A DNA stretch of 64,000 bases from Promethearchaeota archaeon (GTDB taxonomy: Archaea > Asgardarchaeota > Lokiarchaeia > Sigyniarchaeales > SOKP01), in assembly GCA_030606485.1 (NCBI GenBank), contig JAUWGH010000001.1:310001-374000 (forward strand), read 5' to 3'. Positions 9,033 to 18,200 of this stretch are shown here, piece after piece (position 1 is the stretch's first letter; every line of letters begins with the position of its first letter). A model generated the notes under the pieces. It was given only the letters and a program-made list of their open reading frames with translations, had not been told where the DNA came from and made no database searches. The position numbers and the translations under genes were made by a program.

Positions 9033-10349
9033 ATGGAAAATTCTGATTGGTTAAAACGAAAGCATTTGGAATATATTAATGATCAGTTATATTTTGGCGG
9101 AATAAGAACAACGGATTTAACGAATCAATATGGAACCCCTATTTATGTTATAAACGAAGAACTCATACGAAATAGATACAGGGTGCTAAAAAAAGTAATC
9201 TCAAAAGAATATGTGAATAATAGAATACACTACTCAGTTAAAGCAAATACAAATATTGCTGTTTTAAAGATTTTAGAATCAGAAGAGGCATCTGTAGATT
9301 GTGTTTCAACAGGTGAGATTCATCTATGTCTTATTGCTGGTTTTTCTCCCGAGAGAATTGTCTATACAAGTAATAATATTACAAACGATGAGCTACGATA
9401 TGCTTTAGAGAAAAGGGTAATTATAAATCTTGATCATGGCAGTCAACTATTAAGATTGATTAAAATTGCCGATTCATTCGGTATTAATCCAAAATTCATC
9501 TCATTTAGAGTAAACCCCGAGATTGGGGGTGGATATCACGACTATTGTATAACAGCGGGAAGGAATGTTAAATTTGGAATACTTGAAGAAGATATCGTAG
9601 AAGCATATAAACTAGCAATTGAAAATGGATTTACTAATTTTGGTATTCATATGCATATTGGTTCCGGAATTCTTGAAATTCTAACATTCAAAAAGTCTAC
9701 AGAAAAATTTCTTTCTATCGTAAAGAAGGTTCGGCAAGAAACAAATATCCAATTTGATTTCATTAATTTTGGAGGCGGTCTTGGAATTCCTTATAAACCA
9801 TCAGATAATCCGCTTAATTTAAATGAGTTTTCAGCCACAGTTTTATCAATGTATAAATCAGCAATAGAGGATATGGGATTAGATAATCCAACTTTTTGCA
9901 TTGAACCAGGACGTTTCTTAACTGCTGAAGCTAGTATTATTCTTGTTGAAGTTAATACAATTAAAAAAACTAAAGAAAAGAACTTTGTTGGAACAAATGG
10001 TGGTTTTAATATCTTAATTCGACCGACTATGTATGATTCTTATCATCATATCATTAACTGCAATAAGAAAAACCGAGATAATTTGATCCAAGCGGATATA
10101 GTTGGACAAATCTGTGAATCTGGTGATGTTATTGGCAGAGATAGAAATATTATTGAACCCGAAGAGAATGATTTTTTGGCAATTTTAGATACTGGAGCAT
10201 ATGGATTTTCTATGGGAAGTATATATAATTCAAGACCTAGACCAGCTGAAATTCTGATAAATAAGGGAAAATCATATGTCGTAAGAGAACCCGGTTCATT
10301 TTATGATTTAGAAAGATCTCAACATATTCCAGATTATTTAAAAAAATAA
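9033..10349 (+). CDS. lysA: Diaminopimelate decarboxylase
   Basis: A 438-residue fold-type III PLP decarboxylase making L-lysine and CO2 from meso-diaminopimelate. The PLP lysine is in HYSVKANTN (Lys70). The HMHIGSG and NFGGGLGIPY segments of the barrel, IEPGRFLTAEA, and the C-terminal GQICESGDVIGRD with its active-site cysteine from the partner subunit are all visible. AYGFSMGSIYNSRPRPAEI is the usual LysA tail. Start ATG. It is the last step of the pathway whose epimerase (dapF) is just upstream. An arginine or ornithine decarboxylase is less likely given the CESGD motif and the gene context. Immediately downstream the sequence becomes a patchwork of relics and repeats. Confidence 0.96.
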   Translation: MENSDWLKRKHLEYINDQLYFGGIRTTDLTNQYGTPIYVINEELIRNRYRVLKKVISKEYVNNRIHYSVKANTNIAVLKILESEEASVDCVSTGEIHLCLIAGFSPERIVYTSNNITNDELRYALEKRVIINLDHGSQLLRLIKIADSFGINPKFISFRVNPEIGGGYHDYCITAGRNVKFGILEEDIVEAYKLAIENGFTNFGIHMHIGSGILEILTFKKSTEKFLSIVKKVRQETNIQFDFINFGGGLGIPYKPSDNPLNLNEFSATVLSMYKSAIEDMGLDNPTFCIEPGRFLTAEASIILVEVNTIKKTKEKNFVGTNGGFNILIRPTMYDSYHHIINCNKKNRDNLIQADIVGQICESGDVIGRDRNIIEPEENDFLAILDTGAYGFSMGSIYNSRPRPAEILINKGKSYVVREPGSFYDLERSQHIPDYLKK

Positions 10350-10557
10350 TTCTACAATCCAAAAATTATTTAATACAATTTACCCTATTTTATTATTAGA
10401 AGCAAATTGGGCTGGATACCTTCAATTTGTTTCGATGATGAGATAGCGAGTTGAAATTATTCTAAATAAGAATAATTAATGAAAGAACTTGATCTGCTCT
10501 GAAAAAGTTGAATTCAATTGAATTCGAACTTCTTTATAGGAAAAAGGTATTATTATT

Positions 10558-10743
10558 TTACACGGTTAGCGCTAGGGTTTGTAAGGAACACTGTAGATAG
10601 GGAAGTGTTTTAGCTACTGCATTGTTGCATACTATAGGAAATCTTACTTTTGAGTTTATACCAGTGACTCTTGCATCAGATATTATTCAAATAGTGATAC
10701 CGATTATGCTTATAATTATTGATCGAATGTGGAAAAAGATTTA
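10558..10743 (+). pseudogene. Relic of a membrane-protein gene, frameshifted
   Basis: One frame reads TRLALGFVRNTVDREVF up to a stop. After a shift of frame the text continues (LATALLHTIGN... ending IDRMWKKI and TAA at 10741-10743) as a convincing hydrophobic C-terminus. Neither part has a start or a ribosome site. It looks like the 3' end of an inactivated membrane-protein gene. The original family is not recognised. Confidence 0.35.
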
Positions 10744-10770
10744 AAATCTAATTAACCTTAATTCTTATAG

Positions 10771-10906
10771 GATAAAATTATAAAAAAGGAATGTTTAAGG
10801 ACTGGATACCCTTTAGACATTCTAAATGAAGAGTTGGCATTATGAAACCTGTGAATTCAGGTTAATGATAAAACTGATCTGCTCTAAGAATTTTTATAAT
10901 TTTATC
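10771..10906. repeat. Perfect 16-bp inverted repeat pair (MITE-like)
   Basis: GATAAAATTATAAAAA at 10771-10786 is the exact reverse complement of TTTTTATAATTTTATC at 10891-10906, enclosing 104 bases with no gene. The right arm is found again in the same orientation at 14856-14871, so the left arm also pairs with a copy 4.1 kb away. This is what the ends of a small non-autonomous transposable element, or of a larger unit, would look like. No target-site duplication was identified. Confidence 0.55.
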
Positions 10907-10912
10907 TTACTT
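10860..10912 (+). repeat. Direct repeat, left copy (about 53 bp)
   Basis: It runs from GGTTAATGATAAAACTGATC to TTATCTTACTT and matches 14824-14877 at about 90 percent by eye; the differences cluster just before the T-run. The pair flanks a 4 kb block holding three HEPN-like genes, one of them broken. The right 16-bp inverted-repeat arm is part of this repeat. Confidence 0.6.
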
Positions 10913-11019
10913 TTTAAGATGCTATTGAAGTGCTTAAAACTTCTGGAAGTTTATAGTAATAAGAAAATAATTTAATTTTAAATATACTTTATTAAATTAA
11001 TTTGATTAAAGATTTCGAC

Positions 11020-11244
11020 ATGCATCCAAATATGACATTTATAGAGGATTATCGGAAAATCTTACGGAGAATGATTAAGGATTATCATTGGAACGATATT
11101 CAAATCGAAATTGAATAATTTTTCAATGAAATAAAGAGAGCTAACATTCCAAGACAAGAATGCCTTAAAAGATTCATTATTTCTGAGTCCGAAATATTAG
11201 AGAAATTTTCTCTAACTCAAGAAAAGCTAAAAGATCCGCTTTAC
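11020..11244 (+). pseudogene. 5' part of an interrupted gene (in-frame TAA)
   Basis: Reading from ATG 11020, 32 codons look coding (MHPNMTFIEDYRKIL...) until TAA at 11116-11118. The same frame then continues without another stop, and without ATG or GTG, directly into the 400-residue frame annotated next. The natural interpretation is one gene from 11020 to 12447 with a nonsense mutation, a sequencing error, or a recoded stop. Confidence 0.5.
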
Positions 11245-12447
11245 TTGGATCGAATCTATAAATTACTCGAATACATAAAAGAAATTAATTTTGAATGTTT
11301 TCCGAATAATTGGTTTACCTATAAGTACCATCATCATGATCATGCTAATAAAATCAAAAGACTCCTTGAAGTAATTGATGATATTGTACAAGAACTTGTA
11401 AAATTTAAAGCAGATAAATTTGATTTATTTATTGAAAGTCAACATGGGGAAAAAGATTTCCAAACAAAAGAGAAATTTATTGATCTTAATTTTCAAGATT
11501 ATGAATTATCATATTATAACTCATATATTGATTTAATTAATGGGATTGCCTACCATCCTGATTTTCACATGATCTTACCATACTTATTGAGGTCTTTGTT
11601 TGAAAATATTCTTCACGAGATATTTTCTCAGAGTTTAGATGATTCACACGTAGATCTGTATTATCAAAAAAGGAACAGAAGGAGACAAGATTTTTCAAGG
11701 TTGATCTCCCTGCTAGATAATCTAAGAAATCAGGAGTTTGCTCATTATGTTGATCTTAAAATTACTCCAGATATGATAATTGTATTAGAAAATATAAGAA
11801 AAATAGGAAATTTATCCATTCATGACATTATTGAGAAAATAACTCCATCTTTTGCACAAGAATGTAAGGATAAAATCAGGATTACCTTAACTCCTCTTTT
11901 AATATCATATCAAAAATTAAAAGGAAAGAAGATTAAAATTGACGCTAATCGAGAATTTGTGATTAAGAAAGAACTTGGAATTATAAAAAAAGAGCATATA
12001 CAAAAGAAGAAAGTTGTATCTAAAGATAAACCTTACGAAAAGGAACTTCTGAAATATTTCGAAGATTTATTTGATCGTATCGAAGAGGTCGAGAAACCAA
12101 AAAATGATATTAATGTCAAGGATAATGTGAATTACCTTTATTTTAAATATAAAGTGAAATCGTGGGATAAAGATGAATATTTGGATAGTAATGAGCTTAA
12201 ACATTTAATAATAGATGCTTCTGATAGATTGAAAAGATTATTAGTAGAATGTAAAGTATTAAGCTATAGTGAGGTGGACGAATTAATTCATGGAAACTAC
12301 CTAAAATTACCATATTCGAGAGTAAAAATTATACCACATGTGATCTCCTTACACAGAAGTAAGGAAAATCTATTAAGTGGAAATGATCCATTTCGCGAAG
12401 TATTAAATTACTTTTTAGAAGAATTATTATCTCTTATATCTATATAA
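11245..12447 (+). CDS. HEPN/DUF4145-like protein, main part of an interrupted gene
   Basis: About 400 residues from a TTG at 11245. It is probably the downstream part of a longer gene starting at ATG 11020 (see the 5' entry), because the frame stays open back to the TAA at 11116. The middle has ILPYLLRSLFENILHEI, then a charged linker with an Arg-rich stretch (RNRRRQDF), LLDNLR, and VLENIRKIGNLSIHDII, which resembles the RxxGNxxxHD end of DUF4145/HEPN helical domains often found in abortive-infection proteins. The C-terminal 150 residues are lysine-rich and end in an LKRLLVE...LHRSKENLL helical region. Family assignment is tentative. It lies inside the repeat-flanked island and is followed by another HEPN-type gene on the same strand. 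Confidence 0.55.
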   Translation: MDRIYKLLEYIKEINFECFPNNWFTYKYHHHDHANKIKRLLEVIDDIVQELVKFKADKFDLFIESQHGEKDFQTKEKFIDLNFQDYELSYYNSYIDLINGIAYHPDFHMILPYLLRSLFENILHEIFSQSLDDSHVDLYYQKRNRRRQDFSRLISLLDNLRNQEFAHYVDLKITPDMIIVLENIRKIGNLSIHDIIEKITPSFAQECKDKIRITLTPLLISYQKLKGKKIKIDANREFVIKKELGIIKKEHIQKKKVVSKDKPYEKELLKYFEDLFDRIEEVEKPKNDINVKDNVNYLYFKYKVKSWDKDEYLDSNELKHLIIDASDRLKRLLVECKVLSYSEVDELIHGNYLKLPYSRVKIIPHVISLHRSKENLLSGNDPFREVLNYFLEELLSLISI

Positions 12448-12593
12448 TTTACTGATACTCAAAAAGAATAGCGTAGAGAGTTAGCCTTTTTATACATCTT
12501 AATAATTACTAAAAAAACTAAAGTATTTTTTTGAAAAATGATTAAAAGAGGAGATAACCTTAAAAGCAAGAAAAAGAATTATTAATGTAGAAA

Positions 12594-14021
12594 TTGACGA
12601 AAATAAATACAAAGATTCCTGATGTTAAAGACTTGTTATGGAAAATTACATTACAAGTCTTTAAAAATAAACTATTAATAAATAATCTATTTTCCACAGA
12701 TATTGGGAAACTCTTAATTGAAAAATTAGATCAAGAGACTGATATTTCGAAATTTCAATGGAATTTTAAATCTAATGGAAGTCGTAATTTATTACAATCT
12801 TATTTTATTCCACACTTTCTCGAAAAATGTATTAATATAGTTAATTCTAAATATAACGAGTTTTCGAAACTATTTGAAATTTTAGAAAAAGAAATACTAT
12901 TATCTAATGATTTCACCTATAGATTAAAAATTCCAATTTTTAGGATATGGTTTCCTGAGAATGTGAAAATTATACACTTCGATAAAAAACACCATTTAAG
13001 AGATATTAGAGAAGAAGAATTGCCATATGGAGATAAAGAACCGTTATGCAAATTCAAAGATATCCCAAGTAGTTGGTCAAGACTTAGAGAAAAACAACCT
13101 GAAGCTAGTTTCGAAATCGAGTTGAGAATCCCTAAAAGATTGAATCATGAGGCTGTTTATGAGCCAAATTTCACTCCAACAGCTCCTTTTAATCCTCTAG
13201 AGGGAACAAATCCTATTTTAGAAAAGGTTAGAAGTCTTTATGCATTTTTCTTAATTTATAATCCACTTTATAGTATTCGTCCATTTACTATTGGAGATAA
13301 ATTTTTTGTTAAATTGCCACCTTTTTCTTTGAATTATCAAGATTTCACTATTCATACTTATAATGAATTTCCTCCTCCTAGTGGCGTATTAGATTTGAAA
13401 AATAATAATAAATTGAATGATTGGAAAGATTGCTGGAAAAATAATTACTCCGCGTTCTATAAAAAGTATTATCGTTGGACTAAAGTTGATGAGGATATTA
13501 GGATTTTCAGATATGCACTTGAAGTATTAGGTACGATACCTAGTATACATTATGTAAAAATTAAGAATTTTTTAATCATTTCGACTTTAGAGGGTTTACT
13601 TTTTCACGAAAAAATTAAAAAAAAACTAAAAATTACTACAAATGAAAAAAGAAGACCTGTTATTCATGCATTCTGTAAAGTATGTGGAGATCAAAATGAA
13701 TATTGGCAATTTATTTTTCAACGTAAATTTCCACTTAAAATTAAATTAAATTCATTTAAAACTGAAAAAGAACTGAAAGAATTACTAGGATGCGCATATA
13801 ATTATAGAAATAATATTGCTCACCCCAACAAGATTAAGACCATTAAACTTAAACCAAAAAGTTTATGTCCTCCGCTTTCTAATGAATCAGATGAAAAAAT
13901 TCTAGATGGTGTTATTTCTAGTAATTTTCACTTATTTATTTTATTTCTATTAAAAACTTGGGTTAAAAAAAAGTTCAAGAATGTTGATGAATGGATGGAT
14001 TATTTATTAAAAATTTCTTGA
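12594..14021 (+). CDS. HEPN-type protein with a CxxC element
   Basis: A 475-residue protein starting at TTG 12594, directly after an in-frame stop, so it cannot start earlier. The N-terminal 330 residues match nothing I know, apart from a proline-rich stretch (FTPTAPFNPLEGTNP). Near 355-365 is HAFCKVCGDQ, a lone CxxC that may bind metal. Near 400-410 is LGCAYNYRNNIAHP, which carries the Rx4-6H signature of HEPN ribonucleases (Arg405, His410). HEPN toxins and abortive-infection proteins cut RNA with these two residues. The last 30 residues are duplicated almost exactly behind the DUF3800 gene at 19.05 kb. Sequence is more AT-rich than the metabolic genes. RNase activity is inference from the motif. 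Confidence 0.65.
   Translation: MTKINTKIPDVKDLLWKITLQVFKNKLLINNLFSTDIGKLLIEKLDQETDISKFQWNFKSNGSRNLLQSYFIPHFLEKCINIVNSKYNEFSKLFEILEKEILLSNDFTYRLKIPIFRIWFPENVKIIHFDKKHHLRDIREEELPYGDKEPLCKFKDIPSSWSRLREKQPEASFEIELRIPKRLNHEAVYEPNFTPTAPFNPLEGTNPILEKVRSLYAFFLIYNPLYSIRPFTIGDKFFVKLPPFSLNYQDFTIHTYNEFPPPSGVLDLKNNNKLNDWKDCWKNNYSAFYKKYYRWTKVDEDIRIFRYALEVLGTIPSIHYVKIKNFLIISTLEGLLFHEKIKKKLKITTNEKRRPVIHAFCKVCGDQNEYWQFIFQRKFPLKIKLNSFKTEKELKELLGCAYNYRNNIAHPNKIKTIKLKPKSLCPPLSNESDEKILDGVISSNFHLFILFLLKTWVKKKFKNVDEWMDYLLKIS
13877..13953 (+). repeat. 77-bp direct repeat, left copy, inside a gene end
   Basis: TTCTAATGAATCAGATG onward to TTTATTTCTATTA is repeated at 19052-19128 with only two substitutions that I can find. 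Here it codes for part of the C-terminus (NESDEKIL...) of the HEPN-type protein; the second copy is an orphan fragment. The two copies bound about 5.1 kb of accessory genes. Confidence 0.85.
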
Positions 14022-14277
14022 TTAAGAAACTTTTTTAGTTAATTGGACCATTTTATCTGGAGTAACTCTGTTTGTTTCAATCTACTGTCTAATTATTTGA
14101 AGTCTTTTAAATAGTCCATAAAAGAATTAGAATTTTGAATGTTAAAGAAAAGAAAGAATCGATTCACTTAAATTTATAAAAATAAAATTACTTATTTGAT
14201 AAGACAAAAATGTTATTATATTCTTGTTTTATTAAGTGGTTTAATTCTTATACTTTTGAAATGATTCAATTATTAAA

Positions 14278-14796
14278 TTACTGTGTTTTAATAATATAAT
14301 TCAATATTGGTGTAATAACTTGATCTGCAGCATTAATTACTTTTTCATTTACATCTAAGAGAGGTGCCTTTTCACCATGAAAAAGTCTACATCTAACTTT
14401 GTAAGCAATTTTTATCATATTCCTCGCTTTTAATTCTATTTTTTCCTCACAATCCAAATTTTTGAGAAGATCTCCAATTCCTCTGGTATCTTTTTTGATC
14501 TCTTTTTTAAAAATATTTTTGATAGTATCTGAATATATTTCTGCTGCGAGAATTTCATTTGTCAAGATAAAATTATTGAAAAAATATTCCATTTTTTCAT
14601 TGTCACGAGCATTTTCAGTCTTTTCTTGACCATGTTCCATTGAATATAAAACAGAATATAATCCATTGAATGATATCCATCTAAAAATGAATTTTTTTAT
14701 TTTATCTGGCTCATTATCTGCATACTTATTCCACTTTACAATTCTTGTATAAGCATTCCTTTTTCTAAATTCCTTAAAAGAAAAAACTATATTCAC
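14278..14796 (-). CDS. HEPN (Apea-like) putative RNase protein
   Basis: A 172-residue all-alpha protein. FIFRWISFNGLYSVLY is the hydrophobic helix seen at the start of many Apea/HEPN domains (F.xWxxFNxLY). The C-terminal helix pair carries YKVRCRLFHGEK, with Arg135 and His140 forming the Rx4H signature followed by G-E/K, as in HEPN RNase toxins and phage-defence proteins. The domain fills the whole protein, so this is a stand-alone HEPN. It points towards the previous island gene and its 5' side abuts the right-hand direct repeat (14824). A partner nucleotidyltransferase of the MNT/HEPN toxin-antitoxin type is not visible nearby. RNA cleavage is inferred from the motif. Confidence 0.7.
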   Translation of the reverse strand: MNIVFSFKEFRKRNAYTRIVKWNKYADNEPDKIKKFIFRWISFNGLYSVLYSMEHGQEKTENARDNEKMEYFFNNFILTNEILAAEIYSDTIKNIFKKEIKKDTRGIGDLLKNLDCEEKIELKARNMIKIAYKVRCRLFHGEKAPLLDVNEKVINAADQVITPILNYIIKTQ

Positions 14797-14823
14797 CTCG
14801 TTAATGAAATCTATATTTATTAT

Positions 14824-14877
14824 GGATTAATGATAATACTGATCTGCACTGTTAGTTTTTATAATTTTATCTTACTT
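14824..14877 (+). repeat. Direct repeat, right copy (about 54 bp)
   Basis: It matches 10860-10912: GGATTAATGATAATACTGATC through to TTTTTATAATTTTATCTTAC. The 16 bases at 14856-14871 are identical to the right arm of the inverted repeat at 10891-10906 and are the exact reverse complement of 10771-10786. It lies just upstream of the start of the HEPN gene at 14278-14796, so it may also hold that gene's promoter. Confidence 0.6.
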
Positions 14878-14979
14878 AATTATTAAATCTATTCACTCTC
14901 TTTAGAGATAACTCAAAAAAATAAACCTTTGTAAAATATTATCATTTTTTTGGGAATTTTGCATGAAAAAAAAAAGAAT

Positions 14980-15198
14980 ATGAGAAACAATTCAATTGAG
15001 AGTTTCCTCACGAGAGTCAAAGATTCCCCAACTATGGATAGATTAGGAAGGTGCACATTTTGTATGTGTACAGTTATAGGATTAACAATAGATAAAAAGA
15101 GAAGGGCTAAATTTGTAAATGTCCGTCCTACTGACCAACCCTTTAAGGAATTTAAAGATGATATTATCAATTCATTACGAGAATACCTAAGAAATTAA
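14980..15198 (+). CDS. Small cysteine-containing protein, unknown
   Basis: A 72-residue frame from ATG 14980; a TTG at 14950 would add ten residues. The sequence looks coding: mixed charged and hydrophobic residues, DRLGRCTFCMCTVIGL with three closely spaced cysteines, and an amphipathic C-terminal helix. No family is recognised. It lies between the stand-alone HEPN gene and the convergent TPR-HEPN gene inside the island. It could be a small antitoxin or regulator for one of these neighbours, but only the position suggests this. Confidence 0.45.
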   Translation: MRNNSIESFLTRVKDSPTMDRLGRCTFCMCTVIGLTIDKKRRAKFVNVRPTDQPFKEFKDDIINSLREYLRN

Positions 15199-15247
15199 AT
15201 TAGATAATTCTTTCTCATTACTTTTGATTAGTAATTATCATCATTAT

Positions 15248-18070
15248 TCAAAATATAGTCTCTATCACATTGTTAAGTAATTCAATGATTTTCGTTCTAA
15301 GAGCAATGACATACTCAATATTATGGATTTTTATGTGAGATGATGGGTTCCTTTCCTTGACCATATACTTGCAAGCATTATGAATAACTTCTAATTCAAC
15401 ATCATTAAATTTAGCAACCAAACAATCTTTATATTCCTTTAGTTCCTTGTCCATAATAGGTTTTTTAAAAGCTTTCAATATCCTAACCCAATCACCTAAT
15501 CCTATAGATTTCTTGTAAAATAAATTCCCAAACTTTTTTCGAACATCAATGGATAAACTCTTGTTAAAAAAGTGACTTTTTTGTTTACGGATAAGATCCT
15601 GAAAAATAGGAGATACACATATATGGAGCATCGCTTCCAATGATTTTCCGTATTCGATGAGGATTAATGACGCGTCAAGGGTGGACTGTGACCGCCAAAA
15701 GTTCAGATATAACATTTCAGCAGTCAACATAAGTTTTTTAATATCATCATCAGGTATCTTATCTATTAAAAGTGAATGTTTTAGCTTGATTTGAAGTGCA
15801 TTTAGCTCACCTCTGTAAAAGTTTGCATTTTCCTCATCTCTATTTTTCTGTGCAACCTTAATAGCTTTCTTAAATAAGGTTACGGCTTTAGCGAATTCTG
15901 ACATCCGTACGTAGGTTTGAGCCATATTTCTATAACAAAAAGCGTACTCAGGATTGAGTGTGACAGCCTTTTCAAAAAACTCGAAAGCTTGCCCGAATTC
16001 ATTGGTATCCGAGTATACCGTGCCGATGTTGTTGTAATATTTTGCTTTTATGTTGGTATCGTTGGTGATTTCTAATTCTTTCTTGAATAATATGACACCT
16101 ATTTCTGCAAAACCATAATTAGCGAGAATATTACCAAAATTATAGATGAGATCCCATCTCTCATCTTCCTCTACATTTTCTAATAACGAGATAAATTCCA
16201 AGAATCTTTCTCTACCAATACTATTAATAAAGTCAAGAGCAATGTTTTCTAACCCCCATTTAATCTTTTCTTTGTTGTCCTTAGCGAGCTTGCATGCTTT
16301 CGATAACATTAATTTTGCTGAATCCAACTTCCCTGAGATGAATAAAGCAAGACTGAAGTAGAGTATTGATACATAATCCTCATTTTTGATCGATAATGCC
16401 TTATCGAATGAATTTTCCATTTCTTCCCAATCTCGTAGAAGAAAGGAAGTAAAACCAAGATTTTTCCATGCTAAGAACTTGAACTGATCCTCTTTTGTAC
16501 TTTCTAGATAGGTTAAACATTTTTTTAAGAAATTAGCTGATTCTCGATGATAAAAGCATTGTTGTGCACTTTTTCCCAAGTCAAAATATAATTGAGCTTG
16601 TTGGATATTTTCGATCTCCTTTAACTTGGAAGGACTCATTTCTGTCTCTAAAAAAGCTTTTGATCTGAGATCGATATAATTCAGATAATTCATTGTTATC
16701 TTTTCTGACATTAAATCTACTGCTTTTGCTAAATGTTCTTGTTCTTGTTTGAATTGCCCCAATTGCCTGTAACTTAATGAGATATAATAATTGATAAAGA
16801 ACTTCTGTGGATCATCAAGATTTCCTCCTATTTTAATTGCTTCATTAAAATTTTCTTCCATTTTATCTTGATCACCAAGATGAGCATGGGATTCCCCAAT
16901 TATTATTAAAGCTTGAATTATTTTTTGGTCAGCGTTTTTTTGATCCTTCAGTAATTCGATGAATCTTGAGTTATTTTCAATTACTTTATCGTATTTTCTT
17001 AAAAAGTAATATAATCTCCCGAGAGCATGATAGAACTCACCTTTTTCAAAGCGGTTAAATGAGAGAAACAAGGTTTTTCTAAAATATTCCATCAAGTTCA
17101 ATGCTTCTTGAAAATATTTATTATCAAAAAGGGTATCAATTAATAACGACCACACAGATTTATCAATTGGAATATTGTGATGAATAATGAAATTAATGAA
17201 ATCTTTCACACCAAATTCCCTGTTAAGCACTTCAAGCTTTTCTTTTAAATCCAGAGTGTTAAAAAAGATCCAAGATCCTATAGCGAGTAAGTTTTGGATG
17301 AATTTGTGGTAATGTAGATACATTTCAGGAGTCTTCTCAATTTCAAATACACTAAACACTTGATTTATGATTTTCAGTTTTATAGAATGACCTAAAATTT
17401 CTTTCATGCCTTGAAGATGAGGAGCAATCTCTTCTCCAAAATTGAGATATCTGCGATAATTCTTGAGTTTTAATGTAGCATAGGCCCTCATGGTGTAATC
17501 ATACTTCTTATGTGCATCAATATTATGCGAGATTACCCGTTCAGCAAAAAATGGCGCAATTGAAAGAGTATAGCTCATAGTTGCGGTTAACTCATTGAGT
17601 TCAGCGGAGATTAGTAAGACATCTTCTAAATCACCAAGAATTAACTTATGCTTTAGTAAGTTTTCCATAAAGATGACTCTTTTCAATTGATTTGACATAT
17701 CTTTATTTCTCCGTGCCCTGAAAGTGTCATACGGCATCTTTAATTCTGCCCAAAGACCTTCCCCAGATAAAATTCTTTCAATTTCCTCTTGATCTATGAT
17801 ATAATTATATATTATTTTCGTTAGTTCCGCAAGAATTTTACGATAGTGTTTCTTATTGCTAATAATTTTGTAATAAATGAGGTTGCGAAACCCCAAGTGC
17901 ACTTGTCTTTTTAATAAGAATGGATATTCCAATCCGAGTTCTTTAGCTATCTTAACTTTTGTCTCTTCATCAGTTTGTAATATTTTTTTTCTTAAGCTCT
18001 TTCGATAATCCAGTTTCCACAAATCCCACGCATAATCGAGTTTCATCACATTAATTTGTTTCTCCTCCAT
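15248..18070 (-). CDS. Large TPR protein with C-terminal HEPN-like domain
   Basis: A 940-residue, largely helical protein. The N-terminal 240 residues are helical without clear repeats. From about 330 to 770 runs a series of tetratricopeptide repeats, clearest near 650-750 (AKYYNNIGTVYSDTNEFGQA and EYAFCYRNMAQTYVRMSEF). The C-terminal 180 residues form a separate helical domain ending in KERNPSSHIKIHN, where Arg907 and His912 give an Rx4H HEPN signature. TPR-HEPN architectures occur in prokaryotic defence and stress proteins, where the solenoid senses or docks and the HEPN part cuts RNA. Codon and base use is less AT-extreme than in the neighbours (several CGA/CCG/GCG codons), which fits separate ancestry. 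It is divergent from the DUF3800 gene, sharing a 130-base promoter region. Confidence 0.7.
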   Translation of the reverse strand: MEEKQINVMKLDYAWDLWKLDYRKSLRKKILQTDEETKVKIAKELGLEYPFLLKRQVHLGFRNLIYYKIISNKKHYRKILAELTKIIYNYIIDQEEIERILSGEGLWAELKMPYDTFRARRNKDMSNQLKRVIFMENLLKHKLILGDLEDVLLISAELNELTATMSYTLSIAPFFAERVISHNIDAHKKYDYTMRAYATLKLKNYRRYLNFGEEIAPHLQGMKEILGHSIKLKIINQVFSVFEIEKTPEMYLHYHKFIQNLLAIGSWIFFNTLDLKEKLEVLNREFGVKDFINFIIHHNIPIDKSVWSLLIDTLFDNKYFQEALNLMEYFRKTLFLSFNRFEKGEFYHALGRLYYFLRKYDKVIENNSRFIELLKDQKNADQKIIQALIIIGESHAHLGDQDKMEENFNEAIKIGGNLDDPQKFFINYYISLSYRQLGQFKQEQEHLAKAVDLMSEKITMNYLNYIDLRSKAFLETEMSPSKLKEIENIQQAQLYFDLGKSAQQCFYHRESANFLKKCLTYLESTKEDQFKFLAWKNLGFTSFLLRDWEEMENSFDKALSIKNEDYVSILYFSLALFISGKLDSAKLMLSKACKLAKDNKEKIKWGLENIALDFINSIGRERFLEFISLLENVEEDERWDLIYNFGNILANYGFAEIGVILFKKELEITNDTNIKAKYYNNIGTVYSDTNEFGQAFEFFEKAVTLNPEYAFCYRNMAQTYVRMSEFAKAVTLFKKAIKVAQKNRDEENANFYRGELNALQIKLKHSLLIDKIPDDDIKKLMLTAEMLYLNFWRSQSTLDASLILIEYGKSLEAMLHICVSPIFQDLIRKQKSHFFNKSLSIDVRKKFGNLFYKKSIGLGDWVRILKAFKKPIMDKELKEYKDCLVAKFNDVELEVIHNACKYMVKERNPSSHIKIHNIEYVIALRTKIIELLNNVIETIF

Positions 18071-18200
18071 AAAAAAACAATGTGATTAACTTTATTTATT
18101 TCTTTGGTAGAATTAGATTTGAAATGCTAAAAGAAACAAGTGTATTCTATAAATATAGTCAAAGATTAAAATAAATATTAATCGAAGTGTGTAGAATTTA

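Larger units (their letters stand above)
10350..11019. other. Non-coding patchwork with gene relics and repeats
   Basis: This 670-base gap downstream of lysA has no intact gene. It contains short membrane-like coding fragments in different frames (10.38-10.46 kb and 10.56-10.74 kb), a perfect 16-bp inverted repeat pair around 10.77-10.91 kb, and two partly similar copies of a stretch that runs from CTGGATACC to GATCTGCTCT (about 10413-10501 and 10802-10885). The texture is that of decayed or rearranged DNA at the edge of an island. Confidence 0.6.

Noticed and set aside
10413-10501. A C/D box small RNA, from the GATGATGA and CTGATC-like phrases in the repeat copies
   Set aside because: The box motifs are not at the right spacing to each other and the copies differ in just these places; a decayed repeat explains them better.
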